Shown: in pieces, positions 49,575-58,195 of the stretch
How the letters are laid out: every line of letters begins with the position of its first letter
Numbering within the stretch: position 1 is the first letter of the stretch
Assembly: GCA_035495815.1 (NCBI GenBank)
Contig: DATJFH010000114.1
Location: forward strand, 10,958-74,957
DNA from: DATJFH01 sp035495815
Lineage (GTDB): Bacteria; Acidobacteriota; Terriglobia; Bryobacterales; Bryobacteraceae
Direction: 5' to 3'
DNA length: 64,000 nt
The notes under the pieces: generated by a model
Told to the model about the DNA's origin: nothing
Databases searched by the model: none
What the model saw: only the letters and a program-made list of their open reading frames with translations
Position numbers and translations under genes: made by a program

Positions 49575-50879
49575 CTATTTTATTACGCTGGTGGAACAGA
49601 GGTTGGATCGGATCGTGTTCTTGGCCCTGGAAACCGCTGGATGGTTCCCGACGCATTCCAGATTGAAACCCGAGATCGAGTTTCCCTCGATCACATTGCC
49701 GCGCGCCTCCGCCGGACGCTCGGCGCCTTTACCGAGATAGATTCCCGTTCGCAGCAGGTCCGGCGAGACCGAACGCGACCGGTTTAGGTTGCGCAGCGTA
49801 TTGCGCAGCACCCGGTTGCCCGCCCCGATCACGAAAATACCGCCGTACGACGCGCCGTCGATCGTGTTGCCCGAGATCGTGATGGCCTCCGATTGCATGT
49901 CCGGGTTGGTGTTGTTCATCACGATGCCGAAGTTCCGCAGGTCGAGGCAGATGTTATCGGTGACTTCTCCGTGATGGAACCCGTCGAGGTCAATGCACTT
50001 GCCGTTGATCTTCGAAAACCGGTTGCCGGAATACACGCTGCGATCCGTATTGCCGGCTGTATCGATGGCCACCGGGATCGCCTTGTTTTCGACATCCACC
50101 TCCGATTCCGGATAGCCGATGCGCTCGCCCGTATTTCGCTCGACACGAACGCCGCTGGCATGGCCGATCTGGATCGCGTCCCGGCCGATGGCGGCGAAGC
50201 GGTTGTTCGCGATCCTCCCGCCGGCATTCCGGGGAGAAGTATACAGGGAGTGTGTCCAAACACCGTTGCCGCGGATGTTCTCGAACTCGCAATCCACGAT
50301 CTCGAAATCGGTGGAACCCTCTTCGATCAGGATTCCGCCTGTAGTATTGTTGCGTCCCGCGGCGCTGCGGGACCCGCTGTGCGCGATGCGGGCGCGCTCG
50401 ACGCGAACGCGCCGCGATCCGCTTGCCAGGACGGCGAACCCGGCCACTCGCTCGAAGCGGACACCGGAAATCGTCAGATCGGCCCCGCCCTCGATCAGGA
50501 TGCCGTTGTTCACCGTGAACCGGCTGAAGGGCGTGTTGGAATCGGGCAATCCGGCGCGTTGCTCGATCGAGTCGCGGGCGCCGTCGATCGCGAAGCCCTG
50601 AAATCGCACGCCCGCGCAGGACTTGCAGGAGAAGATTGCACGGCCCCTGAAATCTGCAGCAGCCCGCAGGGTCGAGTCCGCTCCGCTGATTTCGATCCCG
50701 GCCGCTCCTTCGGGGAGCGCGATTTCGGAATGAATTTCTGTCACGCCCGGCGGCAGCCGCACCGGGCCGCTCCTGAGCGCCAGTCGAATGGACGCCTCGC
50801 CGGACGGCTTTGCGCACCCCGAAAGCAGCAGCCACAGGATGGCGCAGGCCCCCCGGGCGGCGGAAGCCGTCCTCCTCAA
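49575..50879 (-). CDS. beta-helix repeat lipoprotein
   Basis: 434 aa. Lipoprotein signal ACAILWLLLSGCAK with lipobox LSGC predicts membrane anchoring. The rest is a right-handed parallel beta-helix: repeated turns such as GILIEGGADLTISGVRF, VERARIAH, IANNRFAAIGRDAIQIG and ISGNTIDGASYGGIFVIG. Such proteins are often polysaccharide lyases, mannuronan epimerases or NosD-like. No catalytic set is obvious. The start is uncertain: TTG 50877-50879 precedes a GAGGAGG that lies inside codons 1-3, and no canonical start follows it. It ends five bases before PepSY-TM B. Upstream lies a decayed duplicate of the methyltransferase end. Confidence 0.72.
   Translation of the reverse strand: MRRTASAARGACAILWLLLSGCAKPSGEASIRLALRSGPVRLPPGVTEIHSEIALPEGAAGIEISGADSTLRAAADFRGRAIFSCKSCAGVRFQGFAIDGARDSIEQRAGLPDSNTPFSRFTVNNGILIEGGADLTISGVRFERVAGFAVLASGSRRVRVERARIAHSGSRSAAGRNNTTGGILIEEGSTDFEIVDCEFENIRGNGVWTHSLYTSPRNAGGRIANNRFAAIGRDAIQIGHASGVRVERNTGERIGYPESEVDVENKAIPVAIDTAGNTDRSVYSGNRFSKINGKCIDLDGFHHGEVTDNICLDLRNFGIVMNNTNPDMQSEAITISGNTIDGASYGGIFVIGAGNRVLRNTLRNLNRSRSVSPDLLRTGIYLGKGAERPAEARGNVIEGNSISGFNLECVGNHPAVSRAKNTIRSNLCSTSVIK
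49577..49582 (-). promoter_or_regulatory. TAAAAT seven bases before the PepSY-TM B start
   Basis: On the minus strand TAAAAT occupies 49577-49582 and is followed by seven bases and ATG 49569. It overlaps the last codons and stop of the upstream gene, so it could be chance or an internal leaderless promoter. Confidence 0.35.
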
Positions 50880-51111
50880 AATACTTCGATCGCAGCCGGT
50901 GGAAAAGCTCGCGAGTCCCGGCGCGACGCCACCGTGTGCGGCCCCGGGCTTGATCGCATCCGGCAGGTTGAAATGGATCTCGAACCGGAAGCCATCCTCC
51001 TCAAACTACCTCGATCGCAGCCGGTGGAAAAGCTCGCGAGCCCAGCCGCGACTCCACCGTGTGCGGGCCGGGCTTGATCGCGTCCGGCAGGTTGAAATTG
51101 ATCTCGAACCG
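50871..51111. repeat. imperfect tandem duplication of the methyltransferase gene 3' end
   Basis: Bases 50871-50987 and 50996-51111 are near-identical copies offset by 125 bp, separated by eight bases. The right copy is the true end of the methyltransferase gene (C-terminal AFPPAAIEVV and stop). The left copy encodes the same tail (AFPPAAIEVF and stop) but carries a one-base insertion in its GC run, which breaks the frame. The left copy is thus a decaying by-product that pushed the next gene away. Confidence 0.8.
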
Positions 51112-52305
51112 CATCCTGATCGGGTCGGTGCAAAAGATGTCCAGCTTCGTGGCCGGCTTGCCGCCCACCTTGATCGCCAGCTGATCGGGATCGTTTATTT
51201 CTTCGAACGACAGTTTGACGATGCGGCTGGCGATCTTGGCGCCGGAGAGCAGATCGACGCCGTCATTGACGGCGGTAAGCCGGGGCACGAACGGTCCCGG
51301 AGGAATGATGCGGGCCCAGGCCTGCTCTCCGAGCGGTTCGCCGAACCAGAACAGGTCCACCGGAACCAGCCCGGTCCGCATGCCCGGGGGGAGCAGGGCG
51401 TCCACTCGAACCGTTCCATCCCGTTCCTGCGCCCCGATATGCATCGGAGCGGCCTCGCGTCCTTCAATTTCGATATTGATCTGGTTCAGGTCGCAATCCG
51501 CCGGAAGGCCTTCGATCCGCAGCGACATGCAGGCGAACCGCCCGGCGGCCGGCAGCAACGGCTCGCCGCTTTGACAGTTGACGATCCGCAGCACTCGAGC
51601 CTCGGCGCGCGGAGGAGCAGCCGCCAGCGCCCCAAACCATCCCGCCGGCTGCTTTCGCATCGTGACCCACATATACTGCGTATCCACGCCCTGCACGGAC
51701 AACAGTTGGAGATCGTGAGCGGAGGCGAACTCCGCCATCTCTTCCGCGCTCAGCCGCACGCCTTCCCATGTGTCGCAGGGTTGGCCGTTGGCGGGCAGTC
51801 CGTTCAGCTGGCAGTGCAGAAAACCTCCGGTCTTGAGCACGCGGCGCGCTTCGGAGAGGTAATTGAAAACCAGCTCACGGCTGGGAATGTGTTGGAACAC
51901 CGCGTAGGAGTAAACGAAGTCGAAGAATTCGTCCTGATAATCAGACAGATCCACGCCGTCGGTAGCGCGCGGAAACGCGTTGGGAACGTTGACCAGCTTT
52001 TCTGTTGCCAGGCGCACCATCTCGTCGGAGACGTCCACGCCGTGAATCTCGCCGAAGTTCCAGCTCATCGGCCGCATCAGGCGGCCCGGTCCGCATCCGA
52101 TCTCCAGCGCCCTCCGCGACCGGCGCTCTCCGGAGGGAAACCGCTTCAGCTCCTCTTCGAGGCCCCGGACCACGGCGTCGGCTGTAGTGAAAAATTCGTC
52201 ATCGTCCTGATTCCGGCGCCCGAATGCGACGTAGTAATAAGCGTCCTCGATCGCGCGCCGGTTCCAATCCTCCCGCATTTGTTGCGGCCAATCGCTGTCA
52301 GACAT
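51001..52305 (-). CDS. SAM-dependent methyltransferase with C-terminal beta domain
   Basis: 434 aa. Class I methyltransferase core in the first half, SAM loop ALEIGCGPGRL at residues 66-76, VDVS at the second strand end, and FVYSYAVFQHI. After about residue 235 come beta-rich segments of unknown family, possibly binding glycan or lipid. GAGGG lies a few bases before the ATG. The gene diverges from the ABC/Wzt-like gene with only 24 bp between starts. Because Wzt-type modules read the methylated ends of O-antigen, a joint role in surface glycan modification is attractive but inferred. Confidence 0.8.
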   Translation of the reverse strand: MSDSDWPQQMREDWNRRAIEDAYYYVAFGRRNQDDDEFFTTADAVVRGLEEELKRFPSGERRSRRALEIGCGPGRLMRPMSWNFGEIHGVDVSDEMVRLATEKLVNVPNAFPRATDGVDLSDYQDEFFDFVYSYAVFQHIPSRELVFNYLSEARRVLKTGGFLHCQLNGLPANGQPCDTWEGVRLSAEEMAEFASAHDLQLLSVQGVDTQYMWVTMRKQPAGWFGALAAAPPRAEARVLRIVNCQSGEPLLPAAGRFACMSLRIEGLPADCDLNQINIEIEGREAAPMHIGAQERDGTVRVDALLPPGMRTGLVPVDLFWFGEPLGEQAWARIIPPGPFVPRLTAVNDGVDLLSGAKIASRIVKLSFEEINDPDQLAIKVGGKPATKLDIFCTDPIRMRFEINFNLPDAIKPGPHTVESRLGSRAFPPAAIEVV

Positions 52306-52316
52306 GTCCCTCGCGC

Positions 52317-52322
52317 TATTCT
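52317..52322 (+). promoter_or_regulatory. TATTCT seven bases before the ABC/Wzt-like start
   Basis: TATTCT ends seven bases before ATG 52330, in the 24-bp gap between divergent genes. It fits the leaderless spacing seen before the dehydrogenase. There is no room for a normal leader or Shine-Dalgarno. Confidence 0.4.
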
Positions 52323-52329
52323 ATCGTTA

Positions 52330-53259
52330 ATGGCAATTGTGTTAAAGAAAGTGACGCTGGCTCCACTTCAGGCGATCACGGCGAGCGTGCCGAACTCCGC
52401 CCTGGTGGGCATCCTTGGCGAGAAGGGATCGGGCAAGCGGGCGTTGCTGAGAGTGGCCGCCGGAGTCGAGAGTCCCGCCTCCGGGTCGGTCAGCGCGGGA
52501 AAAAACCGGCGCTACCTCGGCCCCGCCGACGAGTTGAATTTCAGCCCGGCCGACGCGCTGCTGCTGGAGCATACGCTGGCCCGCTGTGACGCCGTGGAGC
52601 GGGAAAACGCCGCCCTGGCTCTCGACCGCTGCCGCCGGCAGGGCGCGACCATTCTGCTGGTGTCCCACGACGAGCCCCTCCTGCGACGGCTATGCGACGA
52701 GGTCTGGTGGCTGCACGAAGGAAAACTCATGGGACGCGGCGATCCGGCGGCCATGATCGACAACTATCGCGAACACGTGGCCGGCAAGCTCCGGGCCGCG
52801 GGCGCGGCGGCTGCTACGGCCCTTTCGACGGCGCTGCGAAGCGGCGACGGACGCGCCGAGATTGTCGCGGTCGAAACCCTGGGCTCGAACTGGCAGCCCA
52901 CGGCGGTCTGGAGAAGCGGCGAGCCGGTCCAGGTGCGTGTCTCGGTGAAGTTCAACCGCGAGGTGGCCAATCCGGTCATCGGCTTGATGATCCGAAGCCG
53001 CATCGGCGTCGAGGTATACGGCACCAACACGGAACTGGAGAAGGTGGTTCTGGGAAAGCGCGCGGCCGGGGAATTGGTGCGGGTGACCTTCCGCTTCAAC
53101 TGCGACCTTTGCCCGCAGGACTACACCTTGACCGCGGCATCCCATGATCCGGACGGAACCCGTCATGACTGGCTGGAGGAAGCGGCGCTGATCTCGGTCA
53201 CCGATTCCCGCTACACCGCCGGCGTGGCCAACCTCCGGGCCCAGGTAACTCTGGGATGA
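52330..53259 (+). CDS. degenerate ABC ATPase fused to a Wzt-type C-terminal domain
   Basis: 309 aa. Residues 1-155 resemble a shrunken ABC nucleotide-binding domain: GEKGSGKR at 30-37, where the usual Ser/Thr after the lysine is Arg; no LSGGQ signature; a Walker-B-like LLLEH in place of LLLDE; yet an intact H-loop region VSHDEPLLRRLCDEVWWLHEGKL. Residues about 175-309 match Wzt-type carbohydrate-binding modules (PVQVRVSVKFNREVANPVIG, GVEVYGTNT, DYTLTAAS). Normal Wzt energises O-antigen export and checks the glycan end. This copy probably cannot hydrolyse ATP and may act as glycan reader. No Wzm permease is adjacent. Divergent partner: methyltransferase. Confidence 0.72.
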   Translation: MAIVLKKVTLAPLQAITASVPNSALVGILGEKGSGKRALLRVAAGVESPASGSVSAGKNRRYLGPADELNFSPADALLLEHTLARCDAVERENAALALDRCRRQGATILLVSHDEPLLRRLCDEVWWLHEGKLMGRGDPAAMIDNYREHVAGKLRAAGAAAATALSTALRSGDGRAEIVAVETLGSNWQPTAVWRSGEPVQVRVSVKFNREVANPVIGLMIRSRIGVEVYGTNTELEKVVLGKRAAGELVRVTFRFNCDLCPQDYTLTAASHDPDGTRHDWLEEAALISVTDSRYTAGVANLRAQVTLG

Positions 53260-53366
53260 GCTGCCTGGATCTCACGGCGTCGTCGTTTGCAGCCCCTTCA
53301 AGCGCCGCACCACATCGGCTGTCACAAGAGGCGCCCGGAGCCGGTCCGATACGCTTCGAACCGGTC

Positions 53367-54722
53367 TTACTTGGATCCTTCCAGGATAAACGTCGGCGCC
53401 AGGCCGGCGGAAGCCGAAAATCCCACCATCGACCCCCAGGAGAGCCAGCTCGAACAACTCGAGATCTTCCCCATGTAGGCTTGCGGGTAGACGTCCACGC
53501 GCATTTCCTTGAAATCCAGCGCGCCCTCGCTCTTGATCGGGAATACAGCGCGCGCCGGCTCCACTTTTTCCTGCACCACGTACGGCGTGCGCAGGGCCTG
53601 CCGCAAGGCGCGCTCCCAGCCGCTGTCGTTGGTTTCCCATCCGAAGAAGGAGCCCTGTCCGCTGTAATCGTCGTTGGGCTTGAGCACCAGGCGCTCGCGA
53701 TGCTTCAGAATGAATTCCTGCAGGTCGATGGTCTTCCCGTGGTAGGTCGTCTTGGCCGCGGAAACCACGCGCGTCCAGGGCACATGATCGGCGATGGCCT
53801 TGCGCTCGGCCGCCGGAAACTTCTGCGTGAGCGTCTCGTTGGTCAGCAGCGCGAACATCGCCTTCTTGTGCGCCAGCTCGGAACGGAAGCTGTTCACCAT
53901 GCACACCGCGCCCGCCCGGTAAGCCTGCACCAGCGGGTGCGACAGGTCGAAGCGCTGCAGGAACTCCTGTACGCTGATGCGCCGGTAAATCACGTTGATC
54001 TCGTAATCGGCGCGGCGCAGCACCCCGTTGCGAAACTCCAGCTGATCCGGAGAGACGATCTCCGCCTCACATCCTTCCTTGCGGAAGAAGTCGCGGAACA
54101 ATTCGTACTCGCTCGTGGTGGTGGCAAAGGTCGGACGGAACTCCAGAATGGCGATCTTCGGCTTCCTGCGCCCCCCGAACTGTTTGTGCGCCGCCAGCAG
54201 CGCCGAGAGCAGAGGCTTCTTGCCGCTGATGCGGGTCAGCGAATGCCGCTTGCGGAATTCCTTCACCGGAGGCGCGTTGTAAAAAATTTCCGAAAGCCCG
54301 TCCGCCCAGGCGACTCCCGTGGGCGAATCGGCATTGTACTGCACCAGGTGCAGCGAGCCGTTGTTGAGGTGCGAATCCAGCCGGCAGGTCACTTCGAGCG
54401 ACTTGTACCCGGGGTTGATCGCCGCCAGCATCTTTTCGGCCGGCAGCAGCTCCAGCTGGCTCAACAGCGCCGGATTATCCAGCACCGCCTGCTGCATCCG
54501 ATCGACGGCGCTGATCAGCGTCTCCCCGGTTTTGACCAGAGAATCGTACTGTCGCCGCGTGATAAAATGCGGACGTAGAAAAGGACAGATCAGCCGGCCG
54601 CCGAAAGACAGCTTCTCCGCCTCCATCTGCGCCTGTAACTCGGTGACCCATGTCAGGTCCCGGTAGGGATCACTCTCTAGAATTTTGCGGTAACGGGCAA
54701 TCGCCTCGTCAAGCTGCGACAT
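53367..54722 (-). CDS. ATP-grasp-like protein of unknown function
   Basis: 451 aa, no signal peptide or membrane segment. RLVLKPNDDYSGQGSFFGWE and PYVVQEKVEPARAVFPI look like the ATP-binding lysine/glycine loop and hinge of ATP-grasp ligases. SLHLVQYNADSPTGVAWADG and IAILEFRPTFATTTSEYELF give the order seen in circularly permuted type-2 members. Such enzymes join a carboxylate to an amine. The N-terminal MSQLDEAIARYRKIL is helical. It is convergent with the ABC/Wzt-like gene, with 107 bp between stops. Peptide or glutathionylspermidine-like ligation is possible but not shown. Confidence 0.6.
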   Translation of the reverse strand: MSQLDEAIARYRKILESDPYRDLTWVTELQAQMEAEKLSFGGRLICPFLRPHFITRRQYDSLVKTGETLISAVDRMQQAVLDNPALLSQLELLPAEKMLAAINPGYKSLEVTCRLDSHLNNGSLHLVQYNADSPTGVAWADGLSEIFYNAPPVKEFRKRHSLTRISGKKPLLSALLAAHKQFGGRRKPKIAILEFRPTFATTTSEYELFRDFFRKEGCEAEIVSPDQLEFRNGVLRRADYEINVIYRRISVQEFLQRFDLSHPLVQAYRAGAVCMVNSFRSELAHKKAMFALLTNETLTQKFPAAERKAIADHVPWTRVVSAAKTTYHGKTIDLQEFILKHRERLVLKPNDDYSGQGSFFGWETNDSGWERALRQALRTPYVVQEKVEPARAVFPIKSEGALDFKEMRVDVYPQAYMGKISSCSSWLSWGSMVGFSASAGLAPTFILEGSK

Positions 54723-54892
54723 TGTTGAAATATCAACCGTTTCTGCTTCTCAGTATTACACATGGACCCGCCAGCCGAAAATGCAAAGAACCGCCAATTT
54801 CGCCGTAATCCGCTGAAGACAAAATACTTAGCTAAGTAATTTTTTTTGAGGCAGTCTTCCGGTTTCTTGCGAGAATAGTAGGTAAGGTGTTC

Positions 54893-56935
54893 ATGTCTAT
54901 ACGATTTCTGCTCCTCTCCACCCTTTTCGCCGGAGTCCTCTGCCGGGCGGACGAAGGAATGTGGCCGGTCAACCAGTTTCCCCGGGCCGCCGTTCAAAAA
55001 AAATACGGCTTCGATGTCACCGCCGGTTTTCTCGAGCACATCCAGCGTTCCTCGGTGCGCTTCAACAACGGCGGATCCGGCTCCATCATCTCGCCGCGAG
55101 GCTTGCTGTTCACAAATCACCATGTCGGCCGGGACTGCATCCAGAAGGTCAGCTCGGCCGAGCATGACTACGTCGCCAACGGCTTTTATGCCGCCACCGA
55201 AGCGGACGAGAAAAAGTGCCCCGACCTCGAGATCAATGTCCTGCTGAAAATCCAGGATGTCACCGAAAAGGTGAAGCAGGGCGAGACACCCGGCGCCGAT
55301 ACCGCCGCCGTCAATCAGGCGCGCAAGGGAGCCATGGCGCGGATTGAAAAAGAGTGCGCCGCCGCAACCGGGAATCGCTGCGACGTGGTCACTCTCTACT
55401 CGGGCGGTCGCTACGACCTCTACGAATACAAGAAGTACACCGACGTGCGCCTCGTGTTCGCCCCCGAAGAGAGCATCGCGGCCTTCGGAGGCGATCCTGA
55501 CAACTTCACCTATCCCCGCTACTGCCTCGACTTTTCGCTTTTTCGGGCATACGAAAACGGGAAGCCGGTCGAGTCCGGGGACTATCTGCGGTGGAGTCGC
55601 GCCGGGGTAAAAGAGGGGGGGTTGACGTTTGTCGCCGGCAACCCCGGAACCACGGGCCGGCTCATGACGATGGCTCAGCTCGAATACAGCCGCGACACGG
55701 CTTACCCGCTGCTGTATGCCCGGCTGGAGTCCATGATCAAGGCGCTCCAAGCCTTCGGCGCCGAGAGCGGCGAGAACAGGAGGGTCGCCGGCGACGATCT
55801 GCTCTCGGCCCAAAACAGCTACAAGGCCTACACCGGATTCCTGGCCGGACTGCGGGACAAGCAACTCATGGCGCGCAAGCTCGACGAAGAGCAGACACTT
55901 CGCGCCGCCGTCAATGCCGATCCCGAAAAGCAGAAGAGATTCGGGCAGGCTTGGGATCGTATCGCCGCCGCCTACCGGCAGTTTCAGCCCTACTCCAAGG
56001 AATATTCGCTCACCACCCCGATTTTTTCCGAGCTCTTCGGCATTGCGCGCAACGTGCTGCGCCTGCCGGAGGAGATGAAGAAGCCGAGCGACCAGCGTCT
56101 GCGCGAATACCGCGATTCGGCGTTGCCGTCGCTCGAGCAGCAGCTCTACTCCACCGCCCCCATCAGCGATTCGCTCGAGATCGCCGTCTTGGCGGAGAAC
56201 TTTCGGTTCATGCGCGGCCAGCTCGGGCCCGATCACGAACTGGTGAAGAAGGTCCTCGACGGGAAAACCGCCGAAAAGGCCGCGGAAGATTACGTCAGGA
56301 CCAGCAAGCTCAAGGACGTCGTCGAGCGTAAACGTCTGGCGGGAAGCCTCGAGGCTGTGGGGAAATCCCAGGACGGAATGATCCGGCTGGCCCGGCTGCT
56401 CGACCCGCGGAACAGGGAGCTGCGGAAGCGTTATGAGGACAGCATCGAGGCCACTGTGGCTACCAGCGCTTCGGAAATCGCGCAAGCCCGGTTCGCCGCC
56501 AAGGGTGCCAGCGCCTACCCCGACGCCACCTTCACGTTTCGCATCGAGTACGGCCCTGTCAAAGGATACACGCTCAACGGCAAAAAGATCCCTTATACGA
56601 CTGTCATCGCGGGTCTTTACAAGCGGGCCACCGGCGTCGATCCCTTCAAGCTTCCGCCCCGTTGGATCCAGGCCAAATCCAAGCTCAGGATGAGCACGCC
56701 GTTCAACTTCGTGACCACCGTGGATTCACACGGCGGCAACTCCGGCAGTCCCACCGTCGATACCAAAGGCGAGGTGATCGGGATCCTGTTCGACGGCAAT
56801 CTCGAAAGCCTGCCCAACCGGTTCGTGTACACGGACGAAGTTTCCCGCTCGGTTCACGTGGCCAGCCAGGTGATCGTGGAAGCGCTCCGGAAGGTCTACA
56901 AGGCCGACCGGGTACTCCAGGAAATCGGCATGTAA
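54893..56935 (+). CDS. S46-family exported dipeptidyl peptidase, DPP7-like
   Basis: 680 aa with signal peptide (FLLLSTLFAGVLCRA). Catalytic residues: H77 in FTNHHVGRD, Asp in GGDPDNFTYPRY (about 202) and Ser in GGNSGSP (about 617). The residue 18 past the serine, which selects the P1 side chain in this family, is Gly (FDGN). That is the DPP7 state favouring hydrophobic P1, not the Arg of DPP11, which prefers Asp/Glu. It removes dipeptides from oligopeptides in the periplasm. I start at ATG 54893, with AAGG about six bases upstream; the frame also opens two codons earlier at GTG. Together with M28 and M49 enzymes it suggests peptide scavenging. Confidence 0.88.
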   Translation: MSIRFLLLSTLFAGVLCRADEGMWPVNQFPRAAVQKKYGFDVTAGFLEHIQRSSVRFNNGGSGSIISPRGLLFTNHHVGRDCIQKVSSAEHDYVANGFYAATEADEKKCPDLEINVLLKIQDVTEKVKQGETPGADTAAVNQARKGAMARIEKECAAATGNRCDVVTLYSGGRYDLYEYKKYTDVRLVFAPEESIAAFGGDPDNFTYPRYCLDFSLFRAYENGKPVESGDYLRWSRAGVKEGGLTFVAGNPGTTGRLMTMAQLEYSRDTAYPLLYARLESMIKALQAFGAESGENRRVAGDDLLSAQNSYKAYTGFLAGLRDKQLMARKLDEEQTLRAAVNADPEKQKRFGQAWDRIAAAYRQFQPYSKEYSLTTPIFSELFGIARNVLRLPEEMKKPSDQRLREYRDSALPSLEQQLYSTAPISDSLEIAVLAENFRFMRGQLGPDHELVKKVLDGKTAEKAAEDYVRTSKLKDVVERKRLAGSLEAVGKSQDGMIRLARLLDPRNRELRKRYEDSIEATVATSASEIAQARFAAKGASAYPDATFTFRIEYGPVKGYTLNGKKIPYTTVIAGLYKRATGVDPFKLPPRWIQAKSKLRMSTPFNFVTTVDSHGGNSGSPTVDTKGEVIGILFDGNLESLPNRFVYTDEVSRSVHVASQVIVEALRKVYKADRVLQEIGM

Positions 56936-57015
56936 CGGCGGGCAGTACGGTGCACGCTCATCCATAAATAACGCGAGAGTGTTATAAAGTCGGGGCAGCA
57001 TCGACTATAACCAGC

Positions 57016-57558
57016 ATGGGGCGCGGCGTGAAAAGCTCCGAATCGCCGGAGCAGAACGAACTCTACACGAGAGCGGTCGCCGAGTGTGGTCGCATGTTGG
57101 GCCGCCTTCCCGCCGGATATGAGGCAGACCCCGACAAACGCCGTGACCTTACGCAGGAGATCCATCTTCAGCTCTGGAGAAGCTTCGGGGCGTTCGACGG
57201 GCGGTGCTCACTCAAGACCTGGACCCTCCGTGTAGCCCACAACACGGCGGCTTCGTACGTCATCCGTGAACGGCGCAGGAACGCGAAACTGATCAGTTTC
57301 GAGGAAATCGAACGGACCTTGGAGAGCGTCGGGCAGCCGGCGGACATCGATAGGGAGAGGGCGCTGCAGGAGGTCCAGCAGGTCATCTTGAAGCTCAGAC
57401 CGTTGGATCGTCAGATCATCATCTCCTACCTGGAAGGGCTGGATAACGCTTCCATCGCGGACATCACGGGTCTCACCACTGCCAATATCGCCATGAAGAT
57501 TCACCGGATCAAGAAGGTACTGGCATACCGGATTCGAGAGGAGCAATCGCATGCGTGA
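57016..57558 (+). CDS. ECF-type RNA polymerase sigma factor
   Basis: 180 aa. Region 2 spans DLTQEIHLQLWRSFGAFDG to WTLRVAHNTAASYVIRERRR; region 4 spans LKLRPLDRQIIISYLEG to IADITGLTTANIAMKIHRIK, the -35-binding helix-turn-helix. It directs RNA polymerase to a stress or envelope regulon. The next gene, a membrane protein, overlaps it by eight bases and sits where an anti-sigma factor would. TATAAC lies only four bases before the ATG, so initiation is unclear; GTG 57028 is an alternative start. The targets cannot be inferred. Confidence 0.87.
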   Translation: MGRGVKSSESPEQNELYTRAVAECGRMLGRLPAGYEADPDKRRDLTQEIHLQLWRSFGAFDGRCSLKTWTLRVAHNTAASYVIRERRRNAKLISFEEIERTLESVGQPADIDRERALQEVQQVILKLRPLDRQIIISYLEGLDNASIADITGLTTANIAMKIHRIKKVLAYRIREEQSHA

Positions 57559-58138
57559 GCTTCCTGAATTTGCGGAATTGAGGACCGCGTGGCTCTATCA
57601 ACCCGAAGAGGAGATTCCCGTAGACGTCGAACGTATTCGCAGACGGCGAACGTGGGCGTTGTTCTCGTCCACCCGTTCCGAAGTCATCAGCAGTATCGGC
57701 GCAGCCCTGTTCTTCGCAGGTATCATGGCGTGGCGTTTTGCGCCGGAACAGGATCGCCTGGCGCTGTTTGGCTGCGCCGGAGTGGTGGTGTGGGCCGCCG
57801 CAACCGTATTCCGGTTTCGCAACTCAATCCTTCGGCGCACGCCTCAACCGGACGCCCTCGCCAGAACCGGCCTGGAGCACTACCGCCTGGAACTGCTGCG
57901 CCGCCGGGACCACCTGCGAAGCGTGTGGATATGGCATGGACCATTGTTGCTGGCCTGTATCCTCTCAGCCGCGACTCTCGCTAAAAGGATCGTTCCCGGC
58001 CGCCTTCGGGATACGCTGCCCGCCGTTCTCCTGCTGGCCGGCTATGCGGCAATCGGGATCAGGCGCCGCGCCAGGCAGGCCGCTGAACTACAGCAGGAAA
58101 TCGACGCAATCAGCGGCGTATCGCCGAGGGAGGAATGA
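57551..58138 (+). CDS. membrane protein coupled to the ECF sigma factor, possible anti-sigma
   Basis: 195 aa, overlapping the sigma gene by eight bases (ATGCGTGA), hence translationally coupled. The N-terminal 45 residues are soluble (FAELRTAWLYQPEEEIPVDV), followed by three or four hydrophobic stretches (IGAALFFAGIMAWRF, LFGCAGVVVWAAATVF, GPLLLACILSAATLA, LPAVLLLAGYAAIGI). There is no zinc-finger HxxxCxxC of ZAS-type anti-sigma factors. Position favours a membrane-bound regulator, but the sequence does not prove it. A periplasmic ExbD-like gene follows. Confidence 0.65.
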   Translation: MRELPEFAELRTAWLYQPEEEIPVDVERIRRRRTWALFSSTRSEVISSIGAALFFAGIMAWRFAPEQDRLALFGCAGVVVWAAATVFRFRNSILRRTPQPDALARTGLEHYRLELLRRRDHLRSVWIWHGPLLLACILSAATLAKRIVPGRLRDTLPAVLLLAGYAAIGIRRRARQAAELQQEIDAISGVSPREE

Positions 58139-58195
58139 AGCATGACGATAGCAAACGATCACGCTAAGGCAGCAATTCAGAAAGGAGTCCATTCA

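Noticed and set aside
57006..57011. TATAAC as a leaderless -10 for the ECF sigma gene
   Set aside because: Only four bases separate it from the ATG, too few for transcription to start at the codon.
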